In this document: positions 24,821 to 32,880 of the stretch, in pieces | How the letters are laid out: the number at the start of each line of letters is the position of its first letter | How positions within the stretch are numbered: position 1 is the first letter of the stretch | Origin: Gordonia lacunae | GTDB taxonomy: Bacteria; Actinomycetota; Actinomycetes; Mycobacteriales; Mycobacteriaceae | Reading direction: 5' to 3' | DNA: 53,625 nt | Assembly (NCBI RefSeq): GCF_002149015.1 | Contig: NZ_NGFO01000025.1 | Span: 1-53,625, forward strand | The notes under the pieces: generated by a model | Told to the model about the DNA's origin: nothing | Databases searched by the model: none | Seen by the model: only the letters and a program-made list of their open reading frames with translations | Translations under genes and position numbers: made by a program

Positions 24821-25405
24821 TCAGCCGTAGGTGTCGCGCGGTCCCCGGCCGCGCACATGCCGCTCGCCCTTCCGCCACGACGGACCCTTCGGCCCGCTGA
24901 TCCGCAACGAGGTGACCTGTCCGTTGCCGATGGCGGCGGCGATCTTCGCGAGGATCTGCGACTGGACGTAGCGGAGCTGGGTAGCCCACGCCGTGGACTC
25001 GGCCTGAACGTGAAGTACGTTGTCGCGCAAGGCGACCGGCTTCGCATGCGCGGCGATGTCGGAGCCCACGATCTGCTCCCACATGCCGAACAGGGTGCCC
25101 TCGCCGATCTTCTCCTGCCAGCCGCGGTCCTTCGCCAGACCGCCGACGAGACGACCGAACGGCTGCGGATCCCGCGCGTCCGGCCCGGAACCGGACCAGC
25201 GCCGGCGCCCCTGGGATCCACGCGGAACGCGACGGACGGGCGACGCACGGCCCCGGCCGACGGACTTGCCGGCGGCGCGGGCCTGCGCCCGGGCCTCTTC
25301 CAGTGCCTTGCGGGCACGCTCGTATCCGCCCAGCTCACCGGGCGGCGTCGGGCGCGGCGCGGGATCGACGGGGTCCGGAGATCCGGACGGGAGATCGTCA
25401 CTCAT
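24821..25405 (-). CDS. dciA: DciA-type helicase operator protein (DUF721)
   Basis: The 194-residue protein overlaps recF by eight bases. The N-terminal 90 residues are charged and proline-rich; the C-terminal half is the DUF721/DciA domain with GRLVGGLAKDRGWQ, LFGMWEQIVGSDIAAHAKPV and HVQAESTAWATQLRYVQSQI, the K-homology-like fold. DciA is the ancestral loader or operator of the replicative helicase DnaB in bacteria lacking DnaC. The dnaA-dnaN-recF-dciA-gyrB order agrees. Mtb counterpart is Rv0004. Confidence 0.92.
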   Translation of the reverse strand: MSDDLPSGSPDPVDPAPRPTPPGELGGYERARKALEEARAQARAAGKSVGRGRASPVRRVPRGSQGRRRWSGSGPDARDPQPFGRLVGGLAKDRGWQEKIGEGTLFGMWEQIVGSDIAAHAKPVALRDNVLHVQAESTAWATQLRYVQSQILAKIAAAIGNGQVTSLRISGPKGPSWRKGERHVRGRGPRDTYG

Positions 25406-26663
25406 CGGTTGCCTCCCCCGCGACCGCCGCGTCGTCACCGCCGTGGTCTTCGCCGTGGTCATCGTGGTCGTCTTCGTCGTGATCAATGCCGCGGGCCTCC
25501 GCACCGACCTCGTCGACGATGTGCGACCGCCGGCCCTCGTCGTCGTCGACGACGTCGACCCCGATCCGCCGGCCACCGATCCGCGCGGGGATGTCCTCGG
25601 CCACGGCGGCGGTGATCAGCAGCTGTTCGGCGTCGGCGGTGAAGTCGACGAGTTGGGCGCGCCGCTTGGCGTCGAGTTCGGCGAACACGTCGTCGAGCAT
25701 GATGACCGGCTCGACACCCTCCGCACGGGTCAGTTCGACGGATCCGAGGCGCAGCGCCAGCGCCAGCGACCAGGACTCCCCGTGTGAGGCAAAGCCTTTC
25801 GCGATGTCGTTGCCGAGGACGATGTCGATGTCGTCGCGATGGGGGCCGACGAGACACAGCCCCCGCTCGATCTCCTTGTCGCGCAACTCCGACAGCCGTA
25901 GTGCCAGCACGTCGGCGATTGCTTCGGGCGTGCGCTCCTCGATCTCCGCACCACCCGCCGGACGATATCGGAGGACGGCCGGTCGGGAATGCGGGGCGAT
26001 CGATGCGTACGAGCCGGTGAAATGGGGCTCGAGCTCGGCGAGGACCGACAGCCGGGCGGAGACCACCTGTCCGCCGAGATCGGCGAGCTGCCCGTCCCAC
26101 ACGTCGAGCGTGCTGATCACTGAATCCGCTTGATCGCCACCACGTCTCAGCGCGGCGGCGGCGGTTTTGAGCAACGCGGAACGCTGACGGAGGACCCGGT
26201 CGTAGTCGGCGCGGGCGGCGGCCAGACGCGGACCCCGCTGAGCGACGAGCTCATCGACGAAGCGTCGCCGGTCGCTCGGATCCCCACGCACCAGGGACAG
26301 ATCCTCGGGCGCGAACAGCACCGTGCGGAGGATCCCGAGCAGATCACGGGGCCGGCGTGCCGGGCTCTGGTTGATCGCGGCCTTGTTCGCCCCCTCGGCG
26401 TTGATGCGCAGATCCGCCGTCAGCTCGCGGCCGTCGTTCTCGACGGTCGCGATCACCGAGGCCGACGCGGATCCCGCGTGCACCAGGGGCCCGTCGGAAC
26501 TCACCCGATGCGACCGCAGGGTGGAGAGATAGAAGAGCGCCTCGAGCAGGTTGGTCTTGCCGAAGCCGTTGCGGCCGGTGAAGACTGTCGGACCAGGTGC
26601 CAGATCGAGGTCGACGGACCGCCACGATCGGAAATCCCTCAGATGCAGCTCACGGACGAACAC
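25398..26663 (-). CDS. recF: DNA replication and repair ATPase RecF
   Basis: The 421-residue ABC-type ATPase has Walker A GRNGFGKTN at about residue 30, the signature-like SHGESWSLALALRLG and Walker B EPVIMLDDVFAELD. RecF loads RecA at gapped DNA through RecFOR. The start is GTG 42 bases after dnaN. The C-terminus carries an unusual tail rich in Asp and His (contains HDEDDHDDHGEDHGGDD) beyond the normal family end; its 3' end overlaps the dciA start. Confidence 0.96.
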   Translation of the reverse strand: MFVRELHLRDFRSWRSVDLDLAPGPTVFTGRNGFGKTNLLEALFYLSTLRSHRVSSDGPLVHAGSASASVIATVENDGRELTADLRINAEGANKAAINQSPARRPRDLLGILRTVLFAPEDLSLVRGDPSDRRRFVDELVAQRGPRLAAARADYDRVLRQRSALLKTAAAALRRGGDQADSVISTLDVWDGQLADLGGQVVSARLSVLAELEPHFTGSYASIAPHSRPAVLRYRPAGGAEIEERTPEAIADVLALRLSELRDKEIERGLCLVGPHRDDIDIVLGNDIAKGFASHGESWSLALALRLGSVELTRAEGVEPVIMLDDVFAELDAKRRAQLVDFTADAEQLLITAAVAEDIPARIGGRRIGVDVVDDDEGRRSHIVDEVGAEARGIDHDEDDHDDHGEDHGGDDAAVAGEATDE

Positions 26664-26705
26664 GAGTCGGCGTCGATCCTGGTGACGCGAGGCCGGCGGC
26701 GGCCG

Positions 26706-27875
26706 TCAGCCCGGCAGGCGGACGGGCATCAACAGGTAGCTGAAGGCGCTCTCCGGGGCGACGAAGGCGCCGGACTCGTCTGCGACCGGATCCTCGCCGC
26801 TGGCCGGACGCAGCACGGCGGGCCGGCTGGGGGTGGTGAACCCGAAGTCCACCGCGTCGGCGTTGATAGCCGACAGCCCGTCCTGCAGATACCCCGGGTT
26901 GAACGCGATCGTGAGCGGCTCACCCTGGAACGACACGGGCAGCTCTTCCTCGGCCTTGCCCGCCTCGTCGCCGCCGGCGGTGAGCAGCACGGATCCCTCG
27001 GAGAACTCCATCCGGACCTGCGCGCCACGCTCGGCGACCAGGGCCACACGACGAATGGCCTCGATCAGCGGGCCGCTGTCGATGGTGGCGACGGCGGTGT
27101 GGCTGGCCGGCAGGAGCTGACGGAACTTCGGGAACTCCGCGTCGAGCAGGCGGGTGGTGGTCTTCTTGGTCTCGCCGAGGATGCCGAGGATGCCGTCGGA
27201 TCCGATGGCCGCGCCCCCGCCGAAGGCCAGCGAGACGACGCCGGTGCCCTCGGCACCCGCGGTCTTGGCACTCTCCGAGAGTGTCTTCGCCGGAACCAGG
27301 ACGGCGCCCTTGGTGTCGGGATCAGAAGGCTCCCACTGCAATTCGCGCACCGCAAGCCGGAAGCGGTCGGTCGCGGCGAGGACGACGGAGTTGCCCTCGA
27401 TCTCGACGCGGACGCCGGTCAGCATCGGCAACGTGTCGTCCTTGCCTGCCGCCACGGCCACCTGCGAGATGGCCTCGGCGAACAGCTGCGACGGGATCGT
27501 GCCGGTGATGGCGGGAACGTCGGGCAACTGCGGGTAGTCCTCCACGGGCATCGTCGGGAGCGAGAACTTCGCGCTGCCACAGGTGATGGCCACGCGCGAA
27601 CCGTCGAGGGTGACATCGACGGGCTTGTTCGGCAGGGCCTTGGTGATGTCGGCGAGGAGTCGGCCGGAGACCAGGACCTGCCCGGGCTCGGCGACCTCCG
27701 CGCCGAGATTCTCCTGAGCCGAGACCTCGTAGTCGAAACCCGAGACGGTCAGACCGTTCTCGCCGACGTTGAGCACGACACAACCGAGAACCGGGACGGG
27801 CGGACGAGACGGGAGGCTGCGGGCGACCCAGGCGACGGAATCAGCGAACTCGTCACGCGCGACACGAAACTTCAT
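26706..27875 (-). CDS. dnaN: DNA polymerase III beta sliding clamp
   Basis: The 389-residue product starts MKFRVARDEFADSVAWVARS and shows the three-fold repeated clamp domains; recognisable blocks include LVSGRLLADITKALP, PMLTGVRVEIEGN, AATDRFRLAVREL and the C-terminal YLLMPVRLPG that forms the peptide-binding pocket end. It tethers polymerases to DNA. The ATG choice fits the conserved start, but the upstream GGGAGG-like site is imperfect; the transcript leader can form hairpins. Confidence 0.97.
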   Translation of the reverse strand: MKFRVARDEFADSVAWVARSLPSRPPVPVLGCVVLNVGENGLTVSGFDYEVSAQENLGAEVAEPGQVLVSGRLLADITKALPNKPVDVTLDGSRVAITCGSAKFSLPTMPVEDYPQLPDVPAITGTIPSQLFAEAISQVAVAAGKDDTLPMLTGVRVEIEGNSVVLAATDRFRLAVRELQWEPSDPDTKGAVLVPAKTLSESAKTAGAEGTGVVSLAFGGGAAIGSDGILGILGETKKTTTRLLDAEFPKFRQLLPASHTAVATIDSGPLIEAIRRVALVAERGAQVRMEFSEGSVLLTAGGDEAGKAEEELPVSFQGEPLTIAFNPGYLQDGLSAINADAVDFGFTTPSRPAVLRPASGEDPVADESGAFVAPESAFSYLLMPVRLPG

Positions 27876-27932
27876 GCTGGGAGGTTGCCCTTCTCTCGTT
27901 CTCGTTCCCGCCTGGATCGCCGGGTCGGCGCC

Positions 27933-27984
27933 ACAGTGGGTCGGCCGGCCTGGAGTGGGATCCCGCATCCGGGAATCCCACTGT
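27933..27984 (-). promoter_or_regulatory. Overlapping inverted repeats in the dnaN leader
   Basis: ACAGTGGG (27933-27940) and AGTGGGAT (27954-27961) can each pair with the single block ATCCCACTGT (27975-27984). The two stems are mutually exclusive, as in attenuators, or could be alternating protein sites. They lie 58-109 bases upstream of the dnaN ATG, assuming transcription from the oriC gap. Confidence 0.4.
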
Positions 27985-28066
27985 AGAACGCCGCTGCCCG
28001 AGCCGGAGTGGTTGGGGGCAACTCCCGCCCTCGTCCCGGCGGTCTCCGACCGACCCGAGCGGCAAC

Positions 28067-28110
28067 GGTCTGTGCACAGACCTTCTTACAAAAGATTCTC
28101 TTTCTAGAGG
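28067..28110. other. Palindrome plus AT-rich stretch, candidate DNA unwinding element
   Basis: GGTCTGTGCACAGACC is a perfect 16-base palindrome; it is followed at once by TTCTTACAAAAGATTCTC and more T-rich bases, a striking AT block in otherwise GC-rich DNA. The palindrome contains TGTGCACAG, a diverged DnaA box. Position between DnaA boxes and dnaN fits a DUE. Confidence 0.6.
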
Positions 28111-28141
28111 GATCCATCTCAGTAATAGGAGCTGTGCAATC

Positions 28142-28150
28142 TGTGGACAA
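28142..28150 (-). promoter_or_regulatory. DnaA box (TTGTCCACA)
   Basis: TGTGGACAA on the plus strand is the perfect reverse complement of the actinobacterial DnaA box consensus, 32 bases from the AT-rich stretch. Confidence 0.85.
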
Positions 28151-28287
28151 CCAGGACATCGGGCCAGTCCGGGCGGGTGCGCGGATGTGCATGACCGGTG
28201 GAGCAACGTCGAGCGGATCCGAGCGCCGATGTGGAGTTCTCATGTTGTTCGCGCGGAGTCCACCGTCGGTGCACACACCGACCCGGG

Positions 28288-28308
28288 TTATCCCAAGGAT
28301 CATCCACA
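28288..28308 (+). promoter_or_regulatory. Two adjacent DnaA-box-like sites
   Basis: TTATCCCAA (28288) and TCATCCACA (28300) each differ from TTATCCACA at one position (first: penultimate C to A; second: second base), 12 bases apart on the same strand, as in cooperative DnaA binding. Confidence 0.7.
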
Positions 28309-28496
28309 GCTGGTGATCATTCGCGACCAGGGCCGATCGGTGCCGGATCCGACGACGAAATGTCCTCGGACGGAGTCCGAGACCCTCGACCTGAGGAGCA
28401 GAGTTGGCATTCGCCGACCCCGATCCGGTGGCCGCGATGGCCGCCAGTGGCGGCACCGGGATCGGTGGGACACCAGCGACACAGGACCGAGACGAC

Positions 28497-28530
28497 CGCA
28501 CCCCCGGGCCGGTGCGGCCTCGGGGGTGCG
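28497..28530 (-). terminator. Hairpin after dnaA
   Basis: CGCACCCCCG and CGGGGGTGCG form a 10-base stem extended inside by GGCC/GGCC. It starts 31 bases beyond the dnaA stop on the minus strand. No T-run follows, which is common for actinobacterial terminators. Confidence 0.55.
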
Positions 28531-28560
28531 AGAGAGCTACAGATGAGGAGTCAGGGCGTC

Positions 28561-30063
28561 TCAGCCGACGGCACGCTGTTTGATGCGGGCAGTGAGCTCC
28601 TGGACATGGTCGTAGACCCGACGCCGCTCCGCCATCTCCTTCCGGATCTTGCGTTCGGCGTACATCACGGTGGTGTGGTCGCGATCGAAGGTCTCACCGA
28701 TCTTCGGCAGCGAGAGGTCGGTGAGCTCCCGACACAGGTACATGGAGATCTGACGTGCCTGGGCGATCGACCGTGTCTTACCGGGACCGCGCAGTTCCTC
28801 GACGGAGATGTCGAAGTACTCGGCGGTGATCGCGAGGATGCTCGCCGCACTGACCTCGAGGGTCCCCGAGTTGGGTAGCAGCGCCTGCAGGACGACGTCG
28901 GCGAGGGACTTGTCCAGTGCGGCGTCGTTGAGTGAGGCGAACGCCGTGACCCGGATCAGCGCTCCTTCGAGCTCGCGGATGTTGCGCTCGATCTTCGACG
29001 CGATGAGCTCGAGGACGTCGTCGGGCACCGCGATGTTGTCCATCTGCGCCTTCTTGCGCAGGATCGCGATGCGCGTCTCCAGATCGGGCGGCTGGACGTC
29101 GGTGATCAGTCCCCATTCGAACCGGGTCCGAAGTCGATCTTCCAGTGTCGCAAGCTGTTTCGGCGGCCGATCGGAGGAGATGACGATCTGCTTGCTCGCG
29201 TTGTGCAGGGTGTTGAAGGTGTGGAAGAACTCTTCCTGGATACCTTCTTTGCCCACGAGGAACTGGATGTCATCGACGAGCAGGACGTCGACGTCGCGGT
29301 ACCGGCGCTTGAACGCCACCCGTCGGTCGTCACGCAGAGAGTTGATGAAGTCGTTGGTGAATTCTTCGGTGGACACGTATTTCACCCGCATGCCCGGGAA
29401 CAGGCGCTGGGCGTAGTGCCCCGCCGCGTGCAGCAGGTGAGTCTTGCCGAGACCGGACTCGCCCCAGATGAACAGTGGGTTGTAGGCCCGCGCCGGGGCT
29501 TCGGACACCGCTACCGCCGAGGCGTGGGCAAACCGATTCGACGCACCGATCACGAAAGTGTCAAAGGTGTACTTGGGGTTGAGGTTTGCGCCGGTTGCCG
29601 GCGGCGTCGACGTGGGCCGCTCGGCGAAGTACGACGCCCAGTCGCCGGACGGGCGCGGGGCTTCGGAGGCCGGGGCCAGACCGGCGTTCACCGGGGCCGC
29701 GGAGTGGTCGGCGGTCGCGGCAGCGGCACCGAGGGGTCGAGCGTCGGGAACCGAGGCCTCGGGCGACGGCTCGTCGCTGCGCGGGGTCGCGATCCGCACG
29801 CCGAGGTCGACGGGCTCGTCGAGGTGACGGCTCAGGACCGAGCGGATGGTCTCGCGGAGATTGCGTTCGATCTGCTCCTGGACCAACGCCGTCGGCACGG
29901 TCAGCAGGGCGAACCCCTCTGTGAGGGTGAGGGGTCGAACCAGTGACAGCCACGCCTTCTGCTGGCGTGTCAGTGGTTCGTGGTCGCGTGCGGCTTCGTC
30001 GTCGTTGAGTTCGGCGACGACCTGCTGCCACACCTCGCCGAATGTGTCTCGGTCTGAAGTCAC
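28561..30063 (-). CDS. dnaA: Chromosomal replication initiator DnaA
   Basis: GTG at 30063 with AGGAGG nine bases upstream gives 500 residues, starting MTSDRDTFGEVWQQVV. Domains in order: helicase-interacting domain I (to ~100), Ala/Pro-rich linker II (~100-165), AAA+ domain with Walker A WGESGLGKTHLL, Walker B VDVLLVDDIQFL and sensor DRPPKQLATLEDRLRTRFEW, and domain IV helix-turn-helix with LTDLSLPKIGETFDRDHTTV for DnaA box binding. It opens oriC. Boxes in its own promoter suggest autoregulation. Confidence 0.98.
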   Translation of the reverse strand: MTSDRDTFGEVWQQVVAELNDDEAARDHEPLTRQQKAWLSLVRPLTLTEGFALLTVPTALVQEQIERNLRETIRSVLSRHLDEPVDLGVRIATPRSDEPSPEASVPDARPLGAAAATADHSAAPVNAGLAPASEAPRPSGDWASYFAERPTSTPPATGANLNPKYTFDTFVIGASNRFAHASAVAVSEAPARAYNPLFIWGESGLGKTHLLHAAGHYAQRLFPGMRVKYVSTEEFTNDFINSLRDDRRVAFKRRYRDVDVLLVDDIQFLVGKEGIQEEFFHTFNTLHNASKQIVISSDRPPKQLATLEDRLRTRFEWGLITDVQPPDLETRIAILRKKAQMDNIAVPDDVLELIASKIERNIRELEGALIRVTAFASLNDAALDKSLADVVLQALLPNSGTLEVSAASILAITAEYFDISVEELRGPGKTRSIAQARQISMYLCRELTDLSLPKIGETFDRDHTTVMYAERKIRKEMAERRRVYDHVQELTARIKQRAVG

Positions 30064-30134
30064 GGGGCTGGCCTCCTGGTCCGGAAAACTACCAGCGTTG
30101 ACGAGACTGGTGACATCGGCGCCGGAGACCGCAT

Positions 30135-30166
30135 CTTTCCACAGGGTTATCCACACCTGTGTACAA
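30135..30166. promoter_or_regulatory. DnaA box cluster in the dnaA promoter region
   Basis: Three sites in 32 bases: CTTTCCACA (30135, two changes), the perfect TTATCCACA (30147) and TGTGTACAA (30158, reverse of TTGTACACA, one change). They lie 72-103 bases upstream of the dnaA GTG. Rest of the dnaA-rpmH gap (30064-30564) has no gene. Confidence 0.75.
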
Positions 30167-30376
30167 AGGTGACGACGAACTGGGGACTTCGGTCTGAGCC
30201 AGGTCCTCGAGGATCGTCCTCGGCGGGAGGGGTGGCCGACGCTGTGAAGGAACGTAACAGAGGTCGCCGAGGGTCACAAAGCGATCGGGACGTTTGACTC
30301 GTATCTGCTGAGAATGTTGCTTTCGTGGCTCAGAACACACTGGTCGCGGGCGGTCTCGGCGAGGCGGTCCCGTCGT

Positions 30377-30405
30377 TTGATTTGAACGCCGGGTGTCAGT
30401 AGTCT
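30377..30405 (+). promoter_or_regulatory. Candidate rpmH promoter
   Basis: TTGATT and TAGTCT are separated by exactly 17 bases, a plausible sigma-A-type pair about 160 bases before rpmH. A TTGACT at 30293 is an alternative -35 element without a convincing partner. Confidence 0.35.
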
Positions 30406-30564
30406 CGACTGGTCATCCAGGTTGCGGATTTGCGCGGCGATCTTTCGTGTTCGCCGAGTCATCACCGGCACCAGTTCGGCACCGTCCTGGATCAACAGAC
30501 CAACGACAACATGTGGGTCATGCCCGGGCAACCGGCGTGCCCACAGGGAGCACAAGGAGTCACC

Positions 30565-30708
30565 GTGGCCAAGGGCAAGCGTACTTTCCAGCCGAACAAC
30601 CGTCGTCGCGCACGCGTGCACGGATTCCGTCTGCGCATGCGGACCCGCGCCGGGCGTGCCATCGTCAGCGGCCGCCGTTCCAAGGGCCGCGCGAAGCTCA
30701 CCGCCTGA
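30565..30708 (+). CDS. rpmH: 50S ribosomal protein L34
   Basis: The 47-residue protein (MAKGKRTFQPNNRRRARVHG ... GRAKLTA) is textbook L34 of actinobacterial length. GTG start with AAGGAG seven bases upstream. First gene of the rpmH-rnpA-yidD-yidC-jag run facing away from dnaA. Confidence 0.98.
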   Translation: MAKGKRTFQPNNRRRARVHGFRLRMRTRAGRAIVSGRRSKGRAKLTA

Positions 30709-30754
30709 TCGTCGGCTCTCACCGGATCCGGTCGTGGGTCCGGTCAGCTGTTCG

Positions 30755-31186
30755 ATGACTGCGCCCCTTCATCGGATCTCACGGGGATCCGACTTCTCTC
30801 GCACCCTCAAGTCCGGTGCGCGGGTGAACAGTCGTGACTTCGTCGTCCATCTCGCGATGGTCAGTCCGAACTGGCCGGATCCTCGAGGTCTGCGTCAGGA
30901 TGTGGCGATGTGCGGCGGCCCGTGGCTCGGTCTGGTCGTCAGCAAGTCCGTCGGCAATGCGGTGACGCGCCACCTCGTCGCACGGCGTCTGCGTGCGGCG
31001 TTCGCGGGTGCGTCGAATCTGCTTCCCGACGAGACATACGTGGTCGTCCGAGCTCGCCGCAGTGCCGCGGATCGATCCAGCGACGAGCTCGCCGATCAGC
31101 TCCGTGACGCGTTCACGAGCAAGCGGGTTGCCGCGCTCGCCGCCGACGTCGCGGTCGCTGCCCCGGGGGCGGTGCCGGAGAGATGA
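30755..31186 (+). CDS. rnpA: Ribonuclease P protein component
   Basis: ATG at 30755 gives 143 residues (MTAPLHRISRGSDFSRTLKSG). The RNA-binding block KSVGNAVTRHLVARRLR corresponds to the RNR signature, with His in place of the usual Asn, as tolerated in actinobacteria. An in-frame GTG at 30734 would add seven residues; neither start has a strong ribosome site. It matures tRNA 5' ends with the catalytic RNA. Overlaps yidD by ATGA. Confidence 0.92.
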   Translation: MTAPLHRISRGSDFSRTLKSGARVNSRDFVVHLAMVSPNWPDPRGLRQDVAMCGGPWLGLVVSKSVGNAVTRHLVARRLRAAFAGASNLLPDETYVVVRARRSAADRSSDELADQLRDAFTSKRVAALAADVAVAAPGAVPER

Positions 31187-31611
31187 GCGGAACCGCGGAC
31201 ATCACATCGTCGCCACAGCACCGGGTCGATCCGACGCCGTCGGAGCCCGAGCCCTCGGCCGGAACCGGTGCGCGCGTTGTGCGCGTCATACGTCTCCTCC
31301 CCCGCCGGACCGTCATCTTTCTCATCGAGCTGTATCGCACCTGGGTGTCCCCGATGCGCTTGCCCTCCTGCCGGTTCGAGCCCACCTGCTCGGGCTATGC
31401 GGTCGAAGCACTCGACCGCCACGGATTCCTCTACGGCTCGGTGCTGTCGGTCATCCGGCTCGCCAAGTGCGGGCCGTGGCACAAACCCGGTTACGACCCC
31501 GTCCCCGAACGCGGCTTCGGCGAACTGTGCCGCGACCTGTGGAGCGCGGTCACCGGTGCACATCGACCTCGAAACCATCAGCACGCGTCCGGCGAGACGC
31601 GTGCTCTGTGA
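31183..31611 (+). CDS. yidD: Membrane protein insertion efficiency factor YidD
   Basis: The 142-residue protein has the YidD core: SPMRLPSCRFEPTCSGYAVEAL, with its Cys pair noted here at CRFEPTC, then KCGPWHKPGYDPVP. The first 30 residues and last 20 are extra hydrophilic tails. It helps YidC-dependent membrane protein insertion. Start overlaps rnpA; yidC follows 27 bases later. Confidence 0.94.
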   Translation: MSGTADITSSPQHRVDPTPSEPEPSAGTGARVVRVIRLLPRRTVIFLIELYRTWVSPMRLPSCRFEPTCSGYAVEALDRHGFLYGSVLSVIRLAKCGPWHKPGYDPVPERGFGELCRDLWSAVTGAHRPRNHQHASGETRAL

Positions 31612-31638
31612 GTACTACAAGTGAGGGGTAACTGACCC

Positions 31639-32835
31639 GTGCTCGACTTCATCTATTACCCGGTCTCCGGGATCATGTGGGTCTGGCATTGGCTATTCAG
31701 CCATGTCACGCCCGACACCCCCGGTGGCAACGGCATCGCCTGGGCACTGTCGGTGGTGTTCCTCGTGTTCACCCTGCGCGCGATTCTCTACAAGCCCTTC
31801 GTGAAGCAGATCCGCACCACGAAGAAGATGCAGGAGATCAACCCGCAGCTCCAGGCGATCCGTAAGAAGTACGCCAAGGACCGGGTCAAGATGACCGAGG
31901 AGATGCAGAAGCTGCAGAAGGAGCACGGGTTCAACCCGCTGCTCGGCTGCCTGCCGATGCTGCTGCAGGTCCCGGTCTTCATCGGTCTGTTCCACGTGCT
32001 GCGGTCGTTCAACCGCATGGGCACGGGCATGGGCCAGCTCAGTATGAGTGCGGCGGAGACACGCGCGACCGGCAACTACGTGTTCAGCGCCGATCAGGTG
32101 CAGAACTTCCTCGACGCCCGCCTCTTCGGTGTTCCCCTGTCGTCCTACCTCGTGGAGCCGGCGACCGAGTTCCAGGCGTTCGTCGAGCCCGGCTCCCCCA
32201 TCGACTTCACCCGACCGCAGATCGCGTTCGTGGTCATCCCGATGATGATCGTCGCCTCGATCGCGACTCACCTCAACTCGCGGGCCTCGGTTGCCCGTCA
32301 GCCGGAGGCGGCGCTCGAGAATCCGCAGACCCGGATGATGAACAACCTGGCGCTGTACGTCTTCCCGATCGGCATCCTCATCACCGGTCCGTTCTTCCCG
32401 GTCGCCATCCTCCTGTACTGGATGAGCAACAACATCTGGACCTACGGCCAGCAGCACATCGTCTTCGGGCACATCGCCAAGGAAGAGGAAGAGGCCAAAC
32501 TCCTGAAGCAGGAGAAGCTGAAGGCGAATGCCCCGAAGCCGGGTGTGCGTCCCGACCGGAAGAAGCGGAACGCGGCCACGAACGGCGCCGAGTCGACGAG
32601 CGTGTCCCTCTCCAAGGATGAGGTCACCGACGAGCCGGATGCCGGAGCGGTCGAGCCGGAGGCGTCGTCGTCCGGCGAGTCCACCGCGACGGATACCGCG
32701 GCGGGAGCCAAGCCCAAGCCGGGCCAGAAGCCCACGCGTCCCGGAGCCGGCGCTGCGCCGGGCAAGAAGCAGAACCACAACCGCGGAAGCCAGTCGACGG
32801 CCAAACGCGGCAACAAACGCGGTGGCAGACGGTGA
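31639..32835 (+). CDS. yidC: Membrane protein insertase YidC/Oxa1
   Basis: The 398-residue protein carries the Oxa1 domain with five helices: opening FIYYPVSGIMWVWHWLF, the hydrophilic groove helix with ALSVVFLVFTLRAILYKPF (Arg in the groove), the coiled cytoplasmic loop KMQEINPQLQAIRKKYAKDR, NPLLGCLPMLLQVPVFIGLF and PVAILLYWMSNNIWT. The C-terminal ~110 residues are highly basic and Ala/Pro-rich, a ribosome-binding tail. GTG start. Confidence 0.97.
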   Translation: MLDFIYYPVSGIMWVWHWLFSHVTPDTPGGNGIAWALSVVFLVFTLRAILYKPFVKQIRTTKKMQEINPQLQAIRKKYAKDRVKMTEEMQKLQKEHGFNPLLGCLPMLLQVPVFIGLFHVLRSFNRMGTGMGQLSMSAAETRATGNYVFSADQVQNFLDARLFGVPLSSYLVEPATEFQAFVEPGSPIDFTRPQIAFVVIPMMIVASIATHLNSRASVARQPEAALENPQTRMMNNLALYVFPIGILITGPFFPVAILLYWMSNNIWTYGQQHIVFGHIAKEEEEAKLLKQEKLKANAPKPGVRPDRKKRNAATNGAESTSVSLSKDEVTDEPDAGAVEPEASSSGESTATDTAAGAKPKPGQKPTRPGAGAAPGKKQNHNRGSQSTAKRGNKRGGRR

Positions 32836-32880
32836 CCGCCCCAGACTTGTTCGATGAAGCACAGAAGTTAGGTGAATGAG

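Larger units (their letters stand above)
27876..28560. other. oriC: Chromosomal replication origin oriC (dnaA-dnaN intergenic region)
   Basis: The 685-base gap between dnaA and dnaN holds no credible gene. It contains a consensus DnaA box TTGTCCACA (minus strand, 28142), near-consensus boxes at 28288 and 28300, a 16-base palindrome next to the most AT-rich stretch of the region, and several small hairpins (for example GTCGGTG/CACCGAC at 28265-28282 and CTCGGAC/GTCCGAG at 28365-28381). Actinobacterial origins lie in exactly this gap. Confidence 0.85.
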
